The notes: generated by a model not told the origin, from the sequence alone. DNA of 64,000 nucleotides from Dyadobacter sp. LHD-138 (GCF_030929615.1 NZ_JAVFVU010000035.1:21314-85313), one strand, 5' to 3'; shown: positions 27,462 through 37,231, counted from the stretch's first letter. Translations and numbers: made by a program.

Positions 27462-28712
27462 ATGAATTATACTGACGCTAGTCTAGCACTGGACATTGAA
27501 AATATAAAACAAATTCCAATTGTTCCGACCATGCTGGAAGTGATTTGCAGGTCGACCGGAATGGGGTTTGCCGCGATTGCCAGGGTAACGCAGGATCGGT
27601 GGATCGCCTGTGACGTAAGGGATGAAATTGGCTTTGGCCTCGTTTCGGGAGGTGAGTTAAAAATTGAAACAACGATTTGCAACGAAATTCGTGACATGCG
27701 GGAAGCCGTCGTTATTGATCATGTAGACAAAAGCGAGGTTTACCACAACCACCATACACCAAAACTTTACGGACTTCAAAGTTATATCTCGTTCCCGATC
27801 ATTAAAAAAAACGGAGATTTTTTCGGAACCCTTTGCGCCATTGACCCTAACCCGGCAGAGCTGAACAATCCAAAGATCATGGGCATGTTCAGCCTGTTTG
27901 CGGAACTGATTTCGTTTCATTTGCAGAGTGCCGATTTGCTGGAAAGAAGCAATGTTGCCGTCAAAGAGCTCAAGCGACAGCTGACCGACTCGCTGGACGA
28001 AAACCGTCAGTATCGGTATATTTCTCACCACAATTTACAGGAGCCTCTCCGTAAGATCAGGATGTTCAGCAATATGCTGGTGAATGCGACCGATACAAAT
28101 GACAACCACCGGACAAAAGATTTTGCCCTGAAGATTAATTCTAACGCGCAAAGATTTTCGATGATGATCAAAGACTTATCCGATTTTTCAGATCTGGATC
28201 ATCAGAAACAATCCTTCGAAAAAGTCGATCTGAATAAAGTTATAACCGACGTCCGGGTGCAGTTGAGCGATAATATGGAAGAAAAAAATGCGACATTCGA
28301 CTCGGATACGCTGCCCTCCATTCAGGGAATTCCATCGCAGATTGAGCAGCTGTTTTATCATTTGATCCATAACGCAATTAAGTTTTCTAAAAAAGACAAG
28401 CCTTTACATTTACGGGTCACGACAAAGCGAATTCCGGCAAAAAAAACAGATCACGCTCTTACAGAACAGGCTGATCTGACTTATGCTGAAATCCGTTTGG
28501 AAGACAATGGCATCGGTATTGAAAAATCCCAGCTTGAAAAAATATTTGACATCTTCTCTCAGCTGCCACACGCCCAGATCCCCGAGGGAAAAGGAGTTGG
28601 ACTGGCTTATTGCCGCAAAATTGTCCGAATTCATGGCGGGGCAATTACCGCAGAGTCTGAATCAGATACAGGAACCATTTTCTCTATTGTGTTACCTGTA
28701 ATCACTGAATAA
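27462..28712 (+). CDS. GAF-domain sensor histidine kinase
   Basis: Soluble sensor kinase of about 416 residues from the ATG at 27462. An N-terminal GAF domain (~20-165) contains GFAAIARVTQDRWIACDVRDE and SYISFPIIKKNGDFFGTLCAID. It is followed by a HisKA helix with YISHHNLQEPLRKI (phosphoacceptor His190) and a HATPase domain (HNAIKFSK, DNGIGIEKSQLEKIFDIF, GKGVGLAYCRKIVRIHGG). There is no membrane segment, so it senses a cytoplasmic ligand or works in a phytochrome-like network. No regulator is adjacent; the receiver-only protein at 16517 is a possible partner type. Confidence 0.93.
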   Translation: MNYTDASLALDIENIKQIPIVPTMLEVICRSTGMGFAAIARVTQDRWIACDVRDEIGFGLVSGGELKIETTICNEIRDMREAVVIDHVDKSEVYHNHHTPKLYGLQSYISFPIIKKNGDFFGTLCAIDPNPAELNNPKIMGMFSLFAELISFHLQSADLLERSNVAVKELKRQLTDSLDENRQYRYISHHNLQEPLRKIRMFSNMLVNATDTNDNHRTKDFALKINSNAQRFSMMIKDLSDFSDLDHQKQSFEKVDLNKVITDVRVQLSDNMEEKNATFDSDTLPSIQGIPSQIEQLFYHLIHNAIKFSKKDKPLHLRVTTKRIPAKKTDHALTEQADLTYAEIRLEDNGIGIEKSQLEKIFDIFSQLPHAQIPEGKGVGLAYCRKIVRIHGGAITAESESDTGTIFSIVLPVITE

Positions 28713-28736
28713 ATAAAAGGTGATGTTGTAAAATAT

Positions 28737-28803
28737 TTATCGCTTTAAAGTAAAAAAAGTCAGGAAGATCGCTCATCCTGACTTTTTTACTTTAAAGCGA
28801 TAA
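28737..28803. terminator. Long bidirectional terminator hairpin
   Basis: The arms 28737-28765 and 28776-28803 are reverse complements over 28 bp with a single bulged A, around a 10-nt loop. A-runs and T-runs inside the arms give a T-tract in both directions. It lies between the convergent kinase and T9SS surface protein genes. Confidence 0.88.
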
Positions 28804-28821
28804 TCAGCTATCAAAACCAAT

Positions 28822-31800
28822 TTATCGGTTTACGACCACCTTATGCGTATCAACTGCGCCCGTTTTCTGAATAACGGAGACGATGTACATACCTACCGGA
28901 AGATCTTTCACAGAAATCGTTTTTGAAACATTTTTGCCCGATCTGTACACCAGATTCCCGGCAAGGTTATGGATTTCAACGGCTGATACCTTGTTCCAAT
29001 CCGCGCTGTTCAAAAACAGCTGATCTGTAACCGGATTCGGGTAAAGCACCGATTTCACAAGGTTATCAAAACTTACACTGACGATCCTGCTGTATGCGTA
29101 GGTCTGATCTTTATCAATCATTTTCAGACGATAAAGATTCTCGCCAGGTGTCGGCTCGTTATGGGTAAATGAATACTTCACCATCACCGTGCTTTCGCCT
29201 TTGGATTCTCTGGTCCCAACCACATTCCAGTTTTTGCCATCCTGGCTGTGTTCAACATCAAACTTTTCACTGTTGGTTTCCAAGGTCGTTTTCCACTGCA
29301 ATAAAACAGATTTCTCAGATTTTGAAGCGGTAAAATCTACCAGCGTAACAGGTAATGCCGGCGTAATAGATACAGTTGCAGATTGTGCGGGTGAAGGTGT
29401 AAATGTACAACCCTGATTATCCGTCACAATTTTCAGGCTGTAAACAAAGGTACCTTCTGTCGTAGTGGGCTGATTCACAACAGCCGTACTTTGACCACCC
29501 GTCGTTGACACACTGAGGTCAGGTCCATTGTTAATTTTATAACTGAACGCGTAAGGCAGAGTACCTCCCACAGCACCAAAGGTTACCGGAACAGCAGGTT
29601 TGCCTTTTTCAGTACTAGTCGTACCTGTCAATGAAGAAGAGGTGATCTGATTTACCGTCAGCACAGCAGCATTAGACGTGCTTGCATTGGTGCAGGCATT
29701 GGTAATGATACATCTGTATTCAGACAGATTATCTCCAACAGGAATATTTGACAACGACAATGTAGCAGAGGTAGCCGTTGCATTCTGACCGATCGTGATG
29801 TTTGCAAAAGCTCCGCCAAACGGCTTTTTCTGCCATTGGTAGGTTACGTTGAGCGCTGCTGTGGTTACGGCGAACGTCGTATTTCCTCCCACACATATAC
29901 TCTTGGCAACCGGGTTCTGGTCAATAACCGGTGCCGGTGTCGGCGTTACCGTTACGGTAAATGAACAAAGGGCGTTGCTTCCGATACCATTGGCTGCTGT
30001 CACCGCAACGGTTGTTACACCCGCCGGGAAAACATAAGGAAAGGTAATCACATTACCCGCCACGCGGTAGGTAATGGTTGGCACAGGACAGCCTTGTGCC
30101 GTGGCGACAGGCGACAAAGTCGCTGTACACGTTCCTGCATCCGGGCTCACGGATACGTTAGCCGGACAGGTCACAACGGGCGCAGAAACAACCGGCGTAT
30201 CTGTTGGATTTGCAAGACCTGCTTTACCCGGATCATCCGTAAGAACAGAAGTAAAACCTGTTCCACTGACCGTTCCCTGCGTAGAAACAAGACAAGTACT
30301 TACAGGAATATTGGCATTGATCAATACCTTAAACTTAATGGTAACGCTTTTCGCGGCCGGAAGCGCAAAGCCAGCTCCGCCAACACCGTCTACCGTCACC
30401 GTTTCACCGGCAAGCGGAGCTTCTGTTCTGGCAGCTTCATAAGAAACCGCTTCATTGGGAACTTCGTTCGTGCTAATTACGGCTGGTGCAGCAACGGGAG
30501 CGACTGTCTCAACAGATTTTTGAGACAACGCCGCAGCAGAATCAACAGCAGACTTTCTCGCATTTTCAGCCAGTTCTTCCGGAGCTGCAACGCGCAGATC
30601 GGCCACATTAGGCGTTGCACAGGTTTGGTTAAAAGTGAAAGTACCCGCGCCGCTCTGAAGAACATTCGAAGAAGTAGCACCGCCCGGCAAGTTTCCATTG
30701 AGATTCCAAATCTCCGGAACATTGGCAGCTTCACCCTGTAAAAGTACCTCAGTGCCGGCAGCAATCCCTGACTTTGCTCTCAAATATATCCCATTAGTTA
30801 CCGTGGTAACAGTATTATCGGCAATATTCGCGCAAATTTTAGCTTTGTTATTGACGTAGCTAGTAACCGCATTTACATCAATATTATAAAATGCATTGAG
30901 ATGGACAACGTTAATAGTATTATTCGATATCGTCACATCGCTTCTGGTGGTATTAACTGATTTAACAGAAACACCAACCCCAAAGTCTGACTCGATATTT
31001 TTAACGAGGTTGTTATGTATTTTGATAACCCCTTTTGCAGTAGGTCCCTCGGCGTCAAAGAAAATCCCTGAGCCACCGCCGCCGTTTTTCTCAATGGTAT
31101 TGCCTTCAACCGTTCCTTCCAGGTACGCATTGGCATTGGCAAACATATTAATGGCGGTGCCATTTTTCCCGTAAGCCGTATTACCGATTACGTTAAACTT
31201 GACGGATGCAGACCCCGAACCGGAGATCTCAATTCCCTTACCGGCATTCCCTTGATTATTCATCACGCTGGCACGAATATCGGCAAACATTTGCGCGTTT
31301 TCGTTTCCATAAACCTCCACACCGTCGGTCTGGCAGGCAAGAAACTGACTATTTCCCAAAACTTTAAGACTCATAATAGCCGTACCATATCCTTCAAACA
31401 AAAGCCCTGAATTATTGGGCGAGTTCTGAAAAGTTGAGCCGGTTACGGTTAGCAATGCCAGATTTTTGCTCGTATTTCTGAAATAGGCAACCCGACCTGC
31501 CGGATTTGAGAAAGTACAGCTCGTGATCGTGTTTGTACCCTGGGTATTGACAGCATAAATACAACCTTCTTCGGCTTGCCCTGGCGTTCCGGCCTTGGCA
31601 ACAGAGCTATTGGAGAGCGCCAGCGTCGTAACGTCAGTCAGGTTTATCCCTTGCTGAACAGTTGTACCTGTAATAATGATCCTGTCCATGGTTAACCCAA
31701 CTACATTATTTGCGTACACGGGGGCATTACTGTTCGTGTTATTTCCGTTGCTTGGTACTCCCCCGTCAGCCCCCTCAGCCGTATTGGCATTGGTAAGGTT

Positions 31801-33285
31801 TATATTTTTGATTGTAATACCATTGGCATTGATAAATTCAAGTCCACGGGCAGAAATATTCTGGATTGTGCCGCCCGAACCCAAGTCTGTATTGTTTCCC
31901 AAAATCTGGAAAGTGCCACTTGTATTGGAAACCGATACCCCTTTGGTAGCACCATTCGACGAAACGGCTGTAAAAGGCAGCGTAATCGCTAACCGGTCAT
32001 TAGCTGCTTTCCCGGAAATATTAATCGCACTGGCCGCTCCTGCGGAAACAGAGCCAGAGGTGGCGGTCAACGTACCGTTCGTAGCTGTTACATCAATCCC
32101 GGAAGTAGCCCCTGTTACCACCGCGGATAAAACCGTAAGGGTAGCATCCAATGTACCAGCTACCAGATTGAGCGCCCGTCCATTACCACTTAACGACATT
32201 TCCTTGAGCCTAAGCGTTCCGTAATTGGAGCCGGTTATTTTATTTGCCGTCGTATTACCAATATTAAGTCCACGTATCGTATTGCCTGAACCAACGGTTA
32301 CCGCACTGCCAGAACTTGTCAATGCCGGAGCCGTTCCTCCGGTACCTGGCAATTGACCACCAATTGGAATCGTTATCCCTGTGACCGTGCTGAGCGACTC
32401 TGCTGATGCCTGCCCGATAAGTTTCTGGCTCGCAAGTAGCGTAAGCGAACCATCGTAAGTGCCTGAATAAATGAAGATCGTATGCCCTGTTTTGGCATTA
32501 AATCCGGTATTGTTGTTGATTGCCTGAAAAGTTGCCAGCGAAGGAAACGGTTTGGCAAAGGTGCCATTCGCACCGACAGCTGTTGCTCCTTCTTTAATAA
32601 ACCAGATCATGCCGCTGGAAGTGATGGTCACTGTAGCGGCTGCAGTCAGTCCTGAACCATTCTGCAAGGTATAGGTAAAAGTATCAGCACCTGTAAAACC
32701 TGCCTTTGGCTCGTAGACAAATGCACCGGTTGCGAGATTCATGGTAACCGAACCGCCTTCTGTTGTTGGGATCGTAGTTGAACCGGAGATACTCAAAACA
32801 GCCCCATTTGGGCTTATATCATTGGCCAATACGCCATTCGCAGCGAGCACATTCAAACCGGCATTTCCGATCGTCGTATACGTTTCATTTACCGCAATCG
32901 GACTGACTTTTAAAGAGTTGGGCACCAGCGTGGTATTCGGGTCGATCTGCTCCGTAAACTTCACGCCCGCAGCATCCGTGCCACTGTTGTTGATTGTAAC
33001 CGTGTATTCCAGTTCATCACCGGCAGAAGCACCCGGCAATCCGGTATCGTTGGTCAATGCATAAACGTTGGTAGCCGAAATGGTCGGCGCAACCAACGCG
33101 TGGCTTTTCAGCCTGCTTTTTGTTAAGGGAGAATAGGCTAGCTGTTTAATGGCAGCTTCCGCTGGCTTTTCTGCTTTTTCGGATACCAATACATCGTAAA
33201 GAAAACCATCTTTAGTGTTATTGAGGAATGGCACACCCGATGCAAGCAAGGCAAGTCCTGCGAGAAATAGGTAAAAGTTTTTCAT
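28822..33285 (-). CDS. Large T9SS-secreted surface protein with beta-helix and Ig-like domains
   Basis: 1487 residues. Order: signal peptide; DUF11-like repeat (~66-140, GDELEYTVTINNSGTDAAGVKF); cadherin-like Big domain (VLANDISPNG... FVYEPKAGFTGADTFTYTL); a long right-handed parallel beta-helix (~235-870, many short repeats such as ITGTTVQQGINLTDVTTLAL); a second DUF11-like stretch; a HYR-like domain (CPANVSVSPDAGTC); an Ig-like domain (YQWQKKPFGGAF... YRCIITNAC); an FN3-like domain (LQWKTTLETNSEKFDVEHS); and a C-terminal type A sorting domain (VLYPNPVTDQLFL... LPVGMYIVSV). It is probably a cell-surface adhesin or polysaccharide-binding protein. Upstream lies the DUF6916 gene. Confidence 0.9.
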   Translation of the reverse strand: MKNFYLFLAGLALLASGVPFLNNTKDGFLYDVLVSEKAEKPAEAAIKQLAYSPLTKSRLKSHALVAPTISATNVYALTNDTGLPGASAGDELEYTVTINNSGTDAAGVKFTEQIDPNTTLVPNSLKVSPIAVNETYTTIGNAGLNVLAANGVLANDISPNGAVLSISGSTTIPTTEGGSVTMNLATGAFVYEPKAGFTGADTFTYTLQNGSGLTAAATVTITSSGMIWFIKEGATAVGANGTFAKPFPSLATFQAINNNTGFNAKTGHTIFIYSGTYDGSLTLLASQKLIGQASAESLSTVTGITIPIGGQLPGTGGTAPALTSSGSAVTVGSGNTIRGLNIGNTTANKITGSNYGTLRLKEMSLSGNGRALNLVAGTLDATLTVLSAVVTGATSGIDVTATNGTLTATSGSVSAGAASAINISGKAANDRLAITLPFTAVSSNGATKGVSVSNTSGTFQILGNNTDLGSGGTIQNISARGLEFINANGITIKNINLTNANTAEGADGGVPSNGNNTNSNAPVYANNVVGLTMDRIIITGTTVQQGINLTDVTTLALSNSSVAKAGTPGQAEEGCIYAVNTQGTNTITSCTFSNPAGRVAYFRNTSKNLALLTVTGSTFQNSPNNSGLLFEGYGTAIMSLKVLGNSQFLACQTDGVEVYGNENAQMFADIRASVMNNQGNAGKGIEISGSGSASVKFNVIGNTAYGKNGTAINMFANANAYLEGTVEGNTIEKNGGGGSGIFFDAEGPTAKGVIKIHNNLVKNIESDFGVGVSVKSVNTTRSDVTISNNTINVVHLNAFYNIDVNAVTSYVNNKAKICANIADNTVTTVTNGIYLRAKSGIAAGTEVLLQGEAANVPEIWNLNGNLPGGATSSNVLQSGAGTFTFNQTCATPNVADLRVAAPEELAENARKSAVDSAAALSQKSVETVAPVAAPAVISTNEVPNEAVSYEAARTEAPLAGETVTVDGVGGAGFALPAAKSVTIKFKVLINANIPVSTCLVSTQGTVSGTGFTSVLTDDPGKAGLANPTDTPVVSAPVVTCPANVSVSPDAGTCTATLSPVATAQGCPVPTITYRVAGNVITFPYVFPAGVTTVAVTAANGIGSNALCSFTVTVTPTPAPVIDQNPVAKSICVGGNTTFAVTTAALNVTYQWQKKPFGGAFANITIGQNATATSATLSLSNIPVGDNLSEYRCIITNACTNASTSNAAVLTVNQITSSSLTGTTSTEKGKPAVPVTFGAVGGTLPYAFSYKINNGPDLSVSTTGGQSTAVVNQPTTTEGTFVYSLKIVTDNQGCTFTPSPAQSATVSITPALPVTLVDFTASKSEKSVLLQWKTTLETNSEKFDVEHSQDGKNWNVVGTRESKGESTVMVKYSFTHNEPTPGENLYRLKMIDKDQTYAYSRIVSVSFDNLVKSVLYPNPVTDQLFLNSADWNKVSAVEIHNLAGNLVYRSGKNVSKTISVKDLPVGMYIVSVIQKTGAVDTHKVVVNR

Positions 33286-33336
33286 GTTCAGTTATTGAGT
33301 ATAAGAAAGTTTTCCCGCCGGTATCCCCTGACATCA

Positions 33337-33645
33337 TCAGGAGAAAACGGCTTCATATTTCATTCCATTTTGACCGGGACCGATCGGCACTAAAAAAACT
33401 TCAAGCTTTTTGTTTTCCGGATGCTCGATCACATAAATTCCCTGAGGGTGGTGCGCATTGTCGCCAATTGTTTGAAGCACAACCGAAAACGCTCCTCTTT
33501 CCAGTGGAGAGTAATTGTCCAGGTCTGTGACTTTAACAACGCTGGCCGCAACAGCACCCGTCTCTGAAAAATGGATATCCATCGTTTGATCCAGGTATTC
33601 ACTAAAATCGGCAGCAGTTATTTTACTTAGATCGTATGTTTCCAT
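33337..33645 (-). CDS. DUF6916 family protein
   Basis: 102 residues. The pattern DFSEYLDQTMDIHF... YSPLERGAFSVVLQ... QGIYVIEHPENKKLEVFLVPIGPG matches the small DUF6916 family, which is found beside phage-tail-collar proteins in Bacteroidota and Proteobacteria. Three such collar genes lie upstream in the same orientation. It overlaps the GNAT gene by 19 bp. The role is unknown. There is no signal peptide. Confidence 0.7.
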   Translation of the reverse strand: METYDLSKITAADFSEYLDQTMDIHFSETGAVAASVVKVTDLDNYSPLERGAFSVVLQTIGDNAHHPQGIYVIEHPENKKLEVFLVPIGPGQNGMKYEAVFS

Positions 33646-34130
33646 TCCATTAAATGATAGACTCCGTTGGTTTCACTTATTTTTTTAAACCCTAACCTGT
33701 TGTAAAGGTTTTTAGCGGGATTGAAGGATTCGACATGAATACGCAAAGGTTTTTGCATCTCCGCCGCTGTTGTCATAAGGTCGGACAGAATTCCCCCGCC
33801 TATCTTGCGATTTCTGAATTCAGGCAAAATCGTAATATCAATAATCCGGACTTCTTTGGACTGATAATCTGTATGCAGATATAAACGTCCTATTTGTTTT
33901 GTATCCAGTTCGATCACCCAGAAGTATGCTCCCGGATAATTCCTCTGATAATGTTCGTGCTGCGCGCGAAACTGGCCGGAAATAAATTCCATTTTCATGA
34001 TTTCAGGCCAGTTGGGAACCCTCTCCATTTCATCCTTTCGCGTGCTGGCATACATTTCCAGCAGTAAAGGCATGTCTTTTTCCTCAATTGGCCTGAGAAA
34101 AAGAGAAGGGTTTGTAAGCTTAAGCGTCAT
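33627..34130 (-). CDS. GNAT family N-acetyltransferase
   Basis: 167 residues with the acetyl-CoA site EFRNRKIGGGILSDLMTTA and the late LYNRLGFKKI block. It overlaps the DUF6916 gene and lies after the tail-collar genes, an arrangement that suggests a joint transcript. It may acetylate a neighbour's product. The substrate is unknown. Confidence 0.88.
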   Translation of the reverse strand: MTLKLTNPSLFLRPIEEKDMPLLLEMYASTRKDEMERVPNWPEIMKMEFISGQFRAQHEHYQRNYPGAYFWVIELDTKQIGRLYLHTDYQSKEVRIIDITILPEFRNRKIGGGILSDLMTTAAEMQKPLRIHVESFNPAKNLYNRLGFKKISETNGVYHLMEWKHTI

Positions 34131-34174
34131 TGGTTATACTTAAATAAGTAAAATGGTCTCAATACTTTATCTGA

Positions 34175-34690
34175 TTAACCTCTTGGTGGAAAAACACCTT
34201 GCAAGGCGATACAAAAATAGGTCGTCAGATAAGGTTGTAAATTATTATGCGGCTGATCACCGCCCACAGGAGCGAGTGAAGTACCATTCATGGTGACATT
34301 CGGATTGCCGGCAACATATATATTCCCACCTAGTGACCTGGCAATCGTGTTCCCGGTCGGCGTTTTTACCTCTCCCGGCTCTGGCGAATCACCCACAGCA
34401 TGCGCATGAGAGGGTATTTCAGACTCCAGTAACGTTACGGTTTCAGAGCCACCTGTCTCTCCAAGGTCATGTAGGGACAATCCGGGACCCTGGCCAGGGT
34501 GCATCGGTGATCTTCCCTGTAAGTCAGGTAAGGCAAAATTCGATTTCCCGTTCCCGCCATAAGTAGTACCCAGCAAAGAAAACAACGCTGTATTTTGTGA
34601 GAGCGGCAATAGCTGACCGTCACACCAGGCCCATCCTCTGGGCGCAAAATTGAAGGGAAATATTCTTATCTCAGCGACAAAAGGATCCAT
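34175..34690 (-). CDS. Phage tail collar (MCP-like) protein 1
   Basis: 171 residues from the ATG at 34690 (MDPFVAEIRIF). The frame is open to 34792, but the two sister genes begin at the equivalent residue. Signature blocks are FAPRGWAWCDGQLLPLSQNTALFSLLG, FALPDLQGRSPMHPGQG, GSETVTLLESEIPSHAHAV and NNLQPYLTTYFCIALQGVFPPRG. This is the tail-collar domain of microcystin-dependent-protein-like proteins. It has no signal peptide. First of three paralogues. Confidence 0.9.
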   Translation of the reverse strand: MDPFVAEIRIFPFNFAPRGWAWCDGQLLPLSQNTALFSLLGTTYGGNGKSNFALPDLQGRSPMHPGQGPGLSLHDLGETGGSETVTLLESEIPSHAHAVGDSPEPGEVKTPTGNTIARSLGGNIYVAGNPNVTMNGTSLAPVGGDQPHNNLQPYLTTYFCIALQGVFPPRG

Positions 34691-34740
34691 AATATTGATT
34701 AAAGTTAAAGTATAATAAGTCCACCAACGGTACGAAAAGC

Positions 34741-35247
34741 TTAGGTTGGCGACGGGAAAATACCAAAAAGAGAAATGATAAAATTCACACAAAGGTATGG
34801 CTGAAAGTTTGTATGCGGCTGGCTACCTCCCGTCGGCGCAATACTTGCCACATTCATCGGCGCTCCCGCTGGCGGTTCGCTAATATACATCGAAACGGAT
34901 GAGGCCGTCCCCAGCACTGCATTGGCGGGCTGAGCCGTATTCGCGATGTTCGTCGAGGCCATCAGCGGGTGATTGTGGCCCGGAATCTGTTGAACGGTAA
35001 GCGTGATTTCCTCTGCGCCTCCGGTCTCTGCCAGAATAAAACCATTTCCCTGATGGATAGGAATTCTGCCACGCAGGTCAGGCATTGCAAAAGTACTTTC
35101 GCCGTCTCCACCATAAGTAGTACCTATTAATTGAAAAAGCGTTTCGTTTTCCGATATCGGAAGTAATTGTCCTTCGCAGAAATTCCAGCCGGCGGGAGCG
35201 AAATTTCCCGCAAACATTCTGATTTCTCCTACATAGGGCTGTGCCAT
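34741..35247 (-). CDS. Phage tail collar (MCP-like) protein 2
   Basis: 168 residues with FAPAGWNFCEGQLLPISENETLFQLIG, FAMPDLRGRIPIHQGNG, AEEITLTVQQIPGHNH and FQPYLCVNFIISLFGIFPS. It is the middle of three tandem paralogues. Compared with the others its central segment (TNIANTAQPANAVLG) and C-terminus are distinct, so the copies have diverged rather than duplicated recently. Confidence 0.9.
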   Translation of the reverse strand: MAQPYVGEIRMFAGNFAPAGWNFCEGQLLPISENETLFQLIGTTYGGDGESTFAMPDLRGRIPIHQGNGFILAETGGAEEITLTVQQIPGHNHPLMASTNIANTAQPANAVLGTASSVSMYISEPPAGAPMNVASIAPTGGSQPHTNFQPYLCVNFIISLFGIFPSPT

Positions 35248-35291
35248 TTATTTCTTATCGTTAATTTTGAAAATTAGGATCGGGTTTGGTT

Positions 35292-35801
35292 TTAATTCGG
35301 ACTAGGGAAAATTCCCTGCAGCGCAATACAAAAGGAAATGGTCAGAAACGGCTGCATGTTGAGATGCGCCTGGCTTCCTCCAACGTTGGAAACACCAACG
35401 GTGGGCGTAAGGCCACTGGCCGTGTTCTGGTAAAGATTGTTTGGCTTGGCATTAGAAAAGAGATTCCCCGCCGGTACATTGACGTTGGCATCCGACGATC
35501 CGGTATCCACCGCATTTAAAACGTGGGTGTGCGTCGGGAGCTCTGATATACTCAGCGTATGCGCTTGCTCCCCTCCTCTTTCACCTAACGTATGGCCGGA
35601 CCCCACATGAATCGGTGCCCGGCCACGGTAATCCGGTAACGCAAAATTTACACGGCCATCTCCACCAAAAGTGGTTCCCAGCAGCGAAAACAACCCCTGG
35701 TTTTGGTTTATGGGCAACAGTTGCCCATTAGACAATGCCCAGCCCCTGGGCGCAAAGACAAAGCTCATTAATCTAATCTCGGATAGGAACGGTTCTGCCA
35801 T
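35292..35801 (-). CDS. Phage tail collar (MCP-like) protein 3
   Basis: 169 residues with FAPRGWALSNGQLLPINQNQGLFSLLG, FALPDYRGRAPIHVGSG, QAHTLSISELPTHTHVL and NMQPFLTISFCIALQGIFPS. It is the first gene of the collar set in transcription order. No other phage genes are present, so this is a domesticated collar cassette rather than a prophage. Confidence 0.9.
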   Translation of the reverse strand: MAEPFLSEIRLMSFVFAPRGWALSNGQLLPINQNQGLFSLLGTTFGGDGRVNFALPDYRGRAPIHVGSGHTLGERGGEQAHTLSISELPTHTHVLNAVDTGSSDANVNVPAGNLFSNAKPNNLYQNTASGLTPTVGVSNVGGSQAHLNMQPFLTISFCIALQGIFPSPN

Positions 35802-36299
35802 AGTATAAGATGGTTAATTCAAAGGGTTATTGAAAAGTACAGGTATCAAAAGCTTTTGAGACAATTTCCGGTTTTAAAAGTTCTATAAACGTGCATCTAA
35901 AAACAGATGTTTTTTATTTTAATGCTATAAAATTCATCAAAGATTCAGGTCAACATCCTGCCGGTATGCTCAAAGGTGAGGCTAAAACTGAGACTTAAAG
36001 GTACGGTCTGACCAAGATTGATCTTATCAAGTGTCATCATTTAAAGTAAGCATGTTTAAGATTCGGGTCGTGCTATAATTAGTACAAATATTAGTAAAAT
36101 ATCACTATAAATCATCAAGAAATCTCCAATTTAATAGCCGAATTTATTCGAGTAAATTTCTACATTTTTTAGCGCTACCTATTCAACAATAATATCTTCT
36201 GTCAAACACCGGCAACTAAAACACATAATCATTTTACAATAAATATGTTATGCAAAACAACCTGGTTAATTTCCGCCGATACACCAAAAAAACGGTAAG
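35802..36299. other. Gene-free AT-rich region upstream of the tail-collar genes
   Basis: About 500 bp with stops in all frames and no convincing gene. It should contain the promoter for the collar genes (minus strand). It ends in the terminator-like hairpin at 36300. Nothing else was recognised. Confidence 0.4.
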
Positions 36300-36334
36300 C
36301 CATTCCATCGCAAAAGCAATGGAATGGACTTTTT
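36300..36334. terminator. Terminator-like hairpin, possibly bidirectional
   Basis: 9-bp stem CCATTCCAT/ATGGAATGG (36300-36308 with 36319-36327). It is followed on the plus strand by ACTTTTTAAA, and on the minus strand, after CTTACC, by a run of seven T. It could end the minus-strand gene 36533-37231. The plus-strand T-run has no annotated gene in front of it. Confidence 0.6.
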
Positions 36335-36532
36335 AAATGCCGTATAACCTGGCACAATGAACGCTGAGTGTTATTGGGCCAGGATTCCGGTCAGCCTGAT
36401 GTTATGCACTTAAGAGGAGGAAAAAAGTCTTTAATATCTAATCCGTATGTGGTGTGCACAGTGCAGCAAACGATTTTAACATCTTTGAATTCTGAGTCTT
36501 TTACTATCTCAAATGATAGTATTTTGTTCAAC

Positions 36533-37231
36533 TTATTCGTCGTAAAATTTCTGCGTTTTGGCGACGCCACGAAAATATGCTGCGTCCAGTTCCAGATTTT
36601 CCCAGCAGATGAGCGCCGTTTCAATATCGGGCTTTTGAAGCCATAATAAAGACCTGTCCGGTGTTAGCTCCCCTAATTGCTGCGAAAGGTTCCACCAGCC
36701 CCGGCTCATCTCTCCTACCGCCAGGTTCATTTCGGGGATTATATTTCCAAAAGACTCCCAGGACAATCCCAACTTGTCTTTATATCTCGCAATCTGCCTG
36801 TCAATCTCCTCATTTACAGCAAGAAAATCACTAACCTGAGCTTCAATCCCCAGTATGGACTTACTAACACGGTCCGTACTCTCGTCCAGTGCTTTCAGCA
36901 ACCCCCAGGCCCGCTGTGCTATGTCATCCGGAAACTTGTCAGAGGAGATATCCATCGTTTGCATTGTGTCTAAAAGTCCACCGAACCCTTCGGCCGCATC
37001 TCGGGCGTACAGAGTAATACCTTCGGATTGCAAAAGAAGGCTATCATGCGTGTGATTTTTCCAAATTTCACAAACATTGATCAGCAACGGAAACTCTGGA
37101 ATATACTGCTCGATATAACCTGTCACTTCCGCAGCCGCAGCCGCCTCACCTACCCTTTTATTGATCACCGTCCAGGTCTTTTCCGGAACCCTAAACAGCT
37201 GCCCAAGCCTATCATTTGCTAAAACTGTCAT
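36533..37231 (-). CDS. Hypothetical, largely alpha-helical protein
   Basis: 232 residues, not recognised. Predicted long amphipathic helices dominate (TVINKRVGEAAAAAEVTGYI, IDRQIARYKDKLGLSWESFG, LAVGEMSRGWWNLSQQLGEL). There is no signal peptide and no clear membrane segment, though ITLYARDAAEGFGGLLDTMQ is weakly amphipathic. The fold class recalls helical pore-forming or effector proteins, but that is only an impression. It is divergent from the unknown gene at 37743. Confidence 0.65.
   Translation of the reverse strand: MTVLANDRLGQLFRVPEKTWTVINKRVGEAAAAAEVTGYIEQYIPEFPLLINVCEIWKNHTHDSLLLQSEGITLYARDAAEGFGGLLDTMQTMDISSDKFPDDIAQRAWGLLKALDESTDRVSKSILGIEAQVSDFLAVNEEIDRQIARYKDKLGLSWESFGNIIPEMNLAVGEMSRGWWNLSQQLGELTPDRSLLWLQKPDIETALICWENLELDAAYFRGVAKTQKFYDE

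Noticed and set aside
34175..35801. Prophage
   Set aside because: Only collar-domain genes are present. No terminase, portal, capsid, tail tube, lysis or integrase genes were seen, so a prophage is not supported.
36368..36646. 92-codon plus-strand ORF
   Set aside because: Overlaps the end of the better supported minus-strand gene and has mixed, non-protein-like composition.
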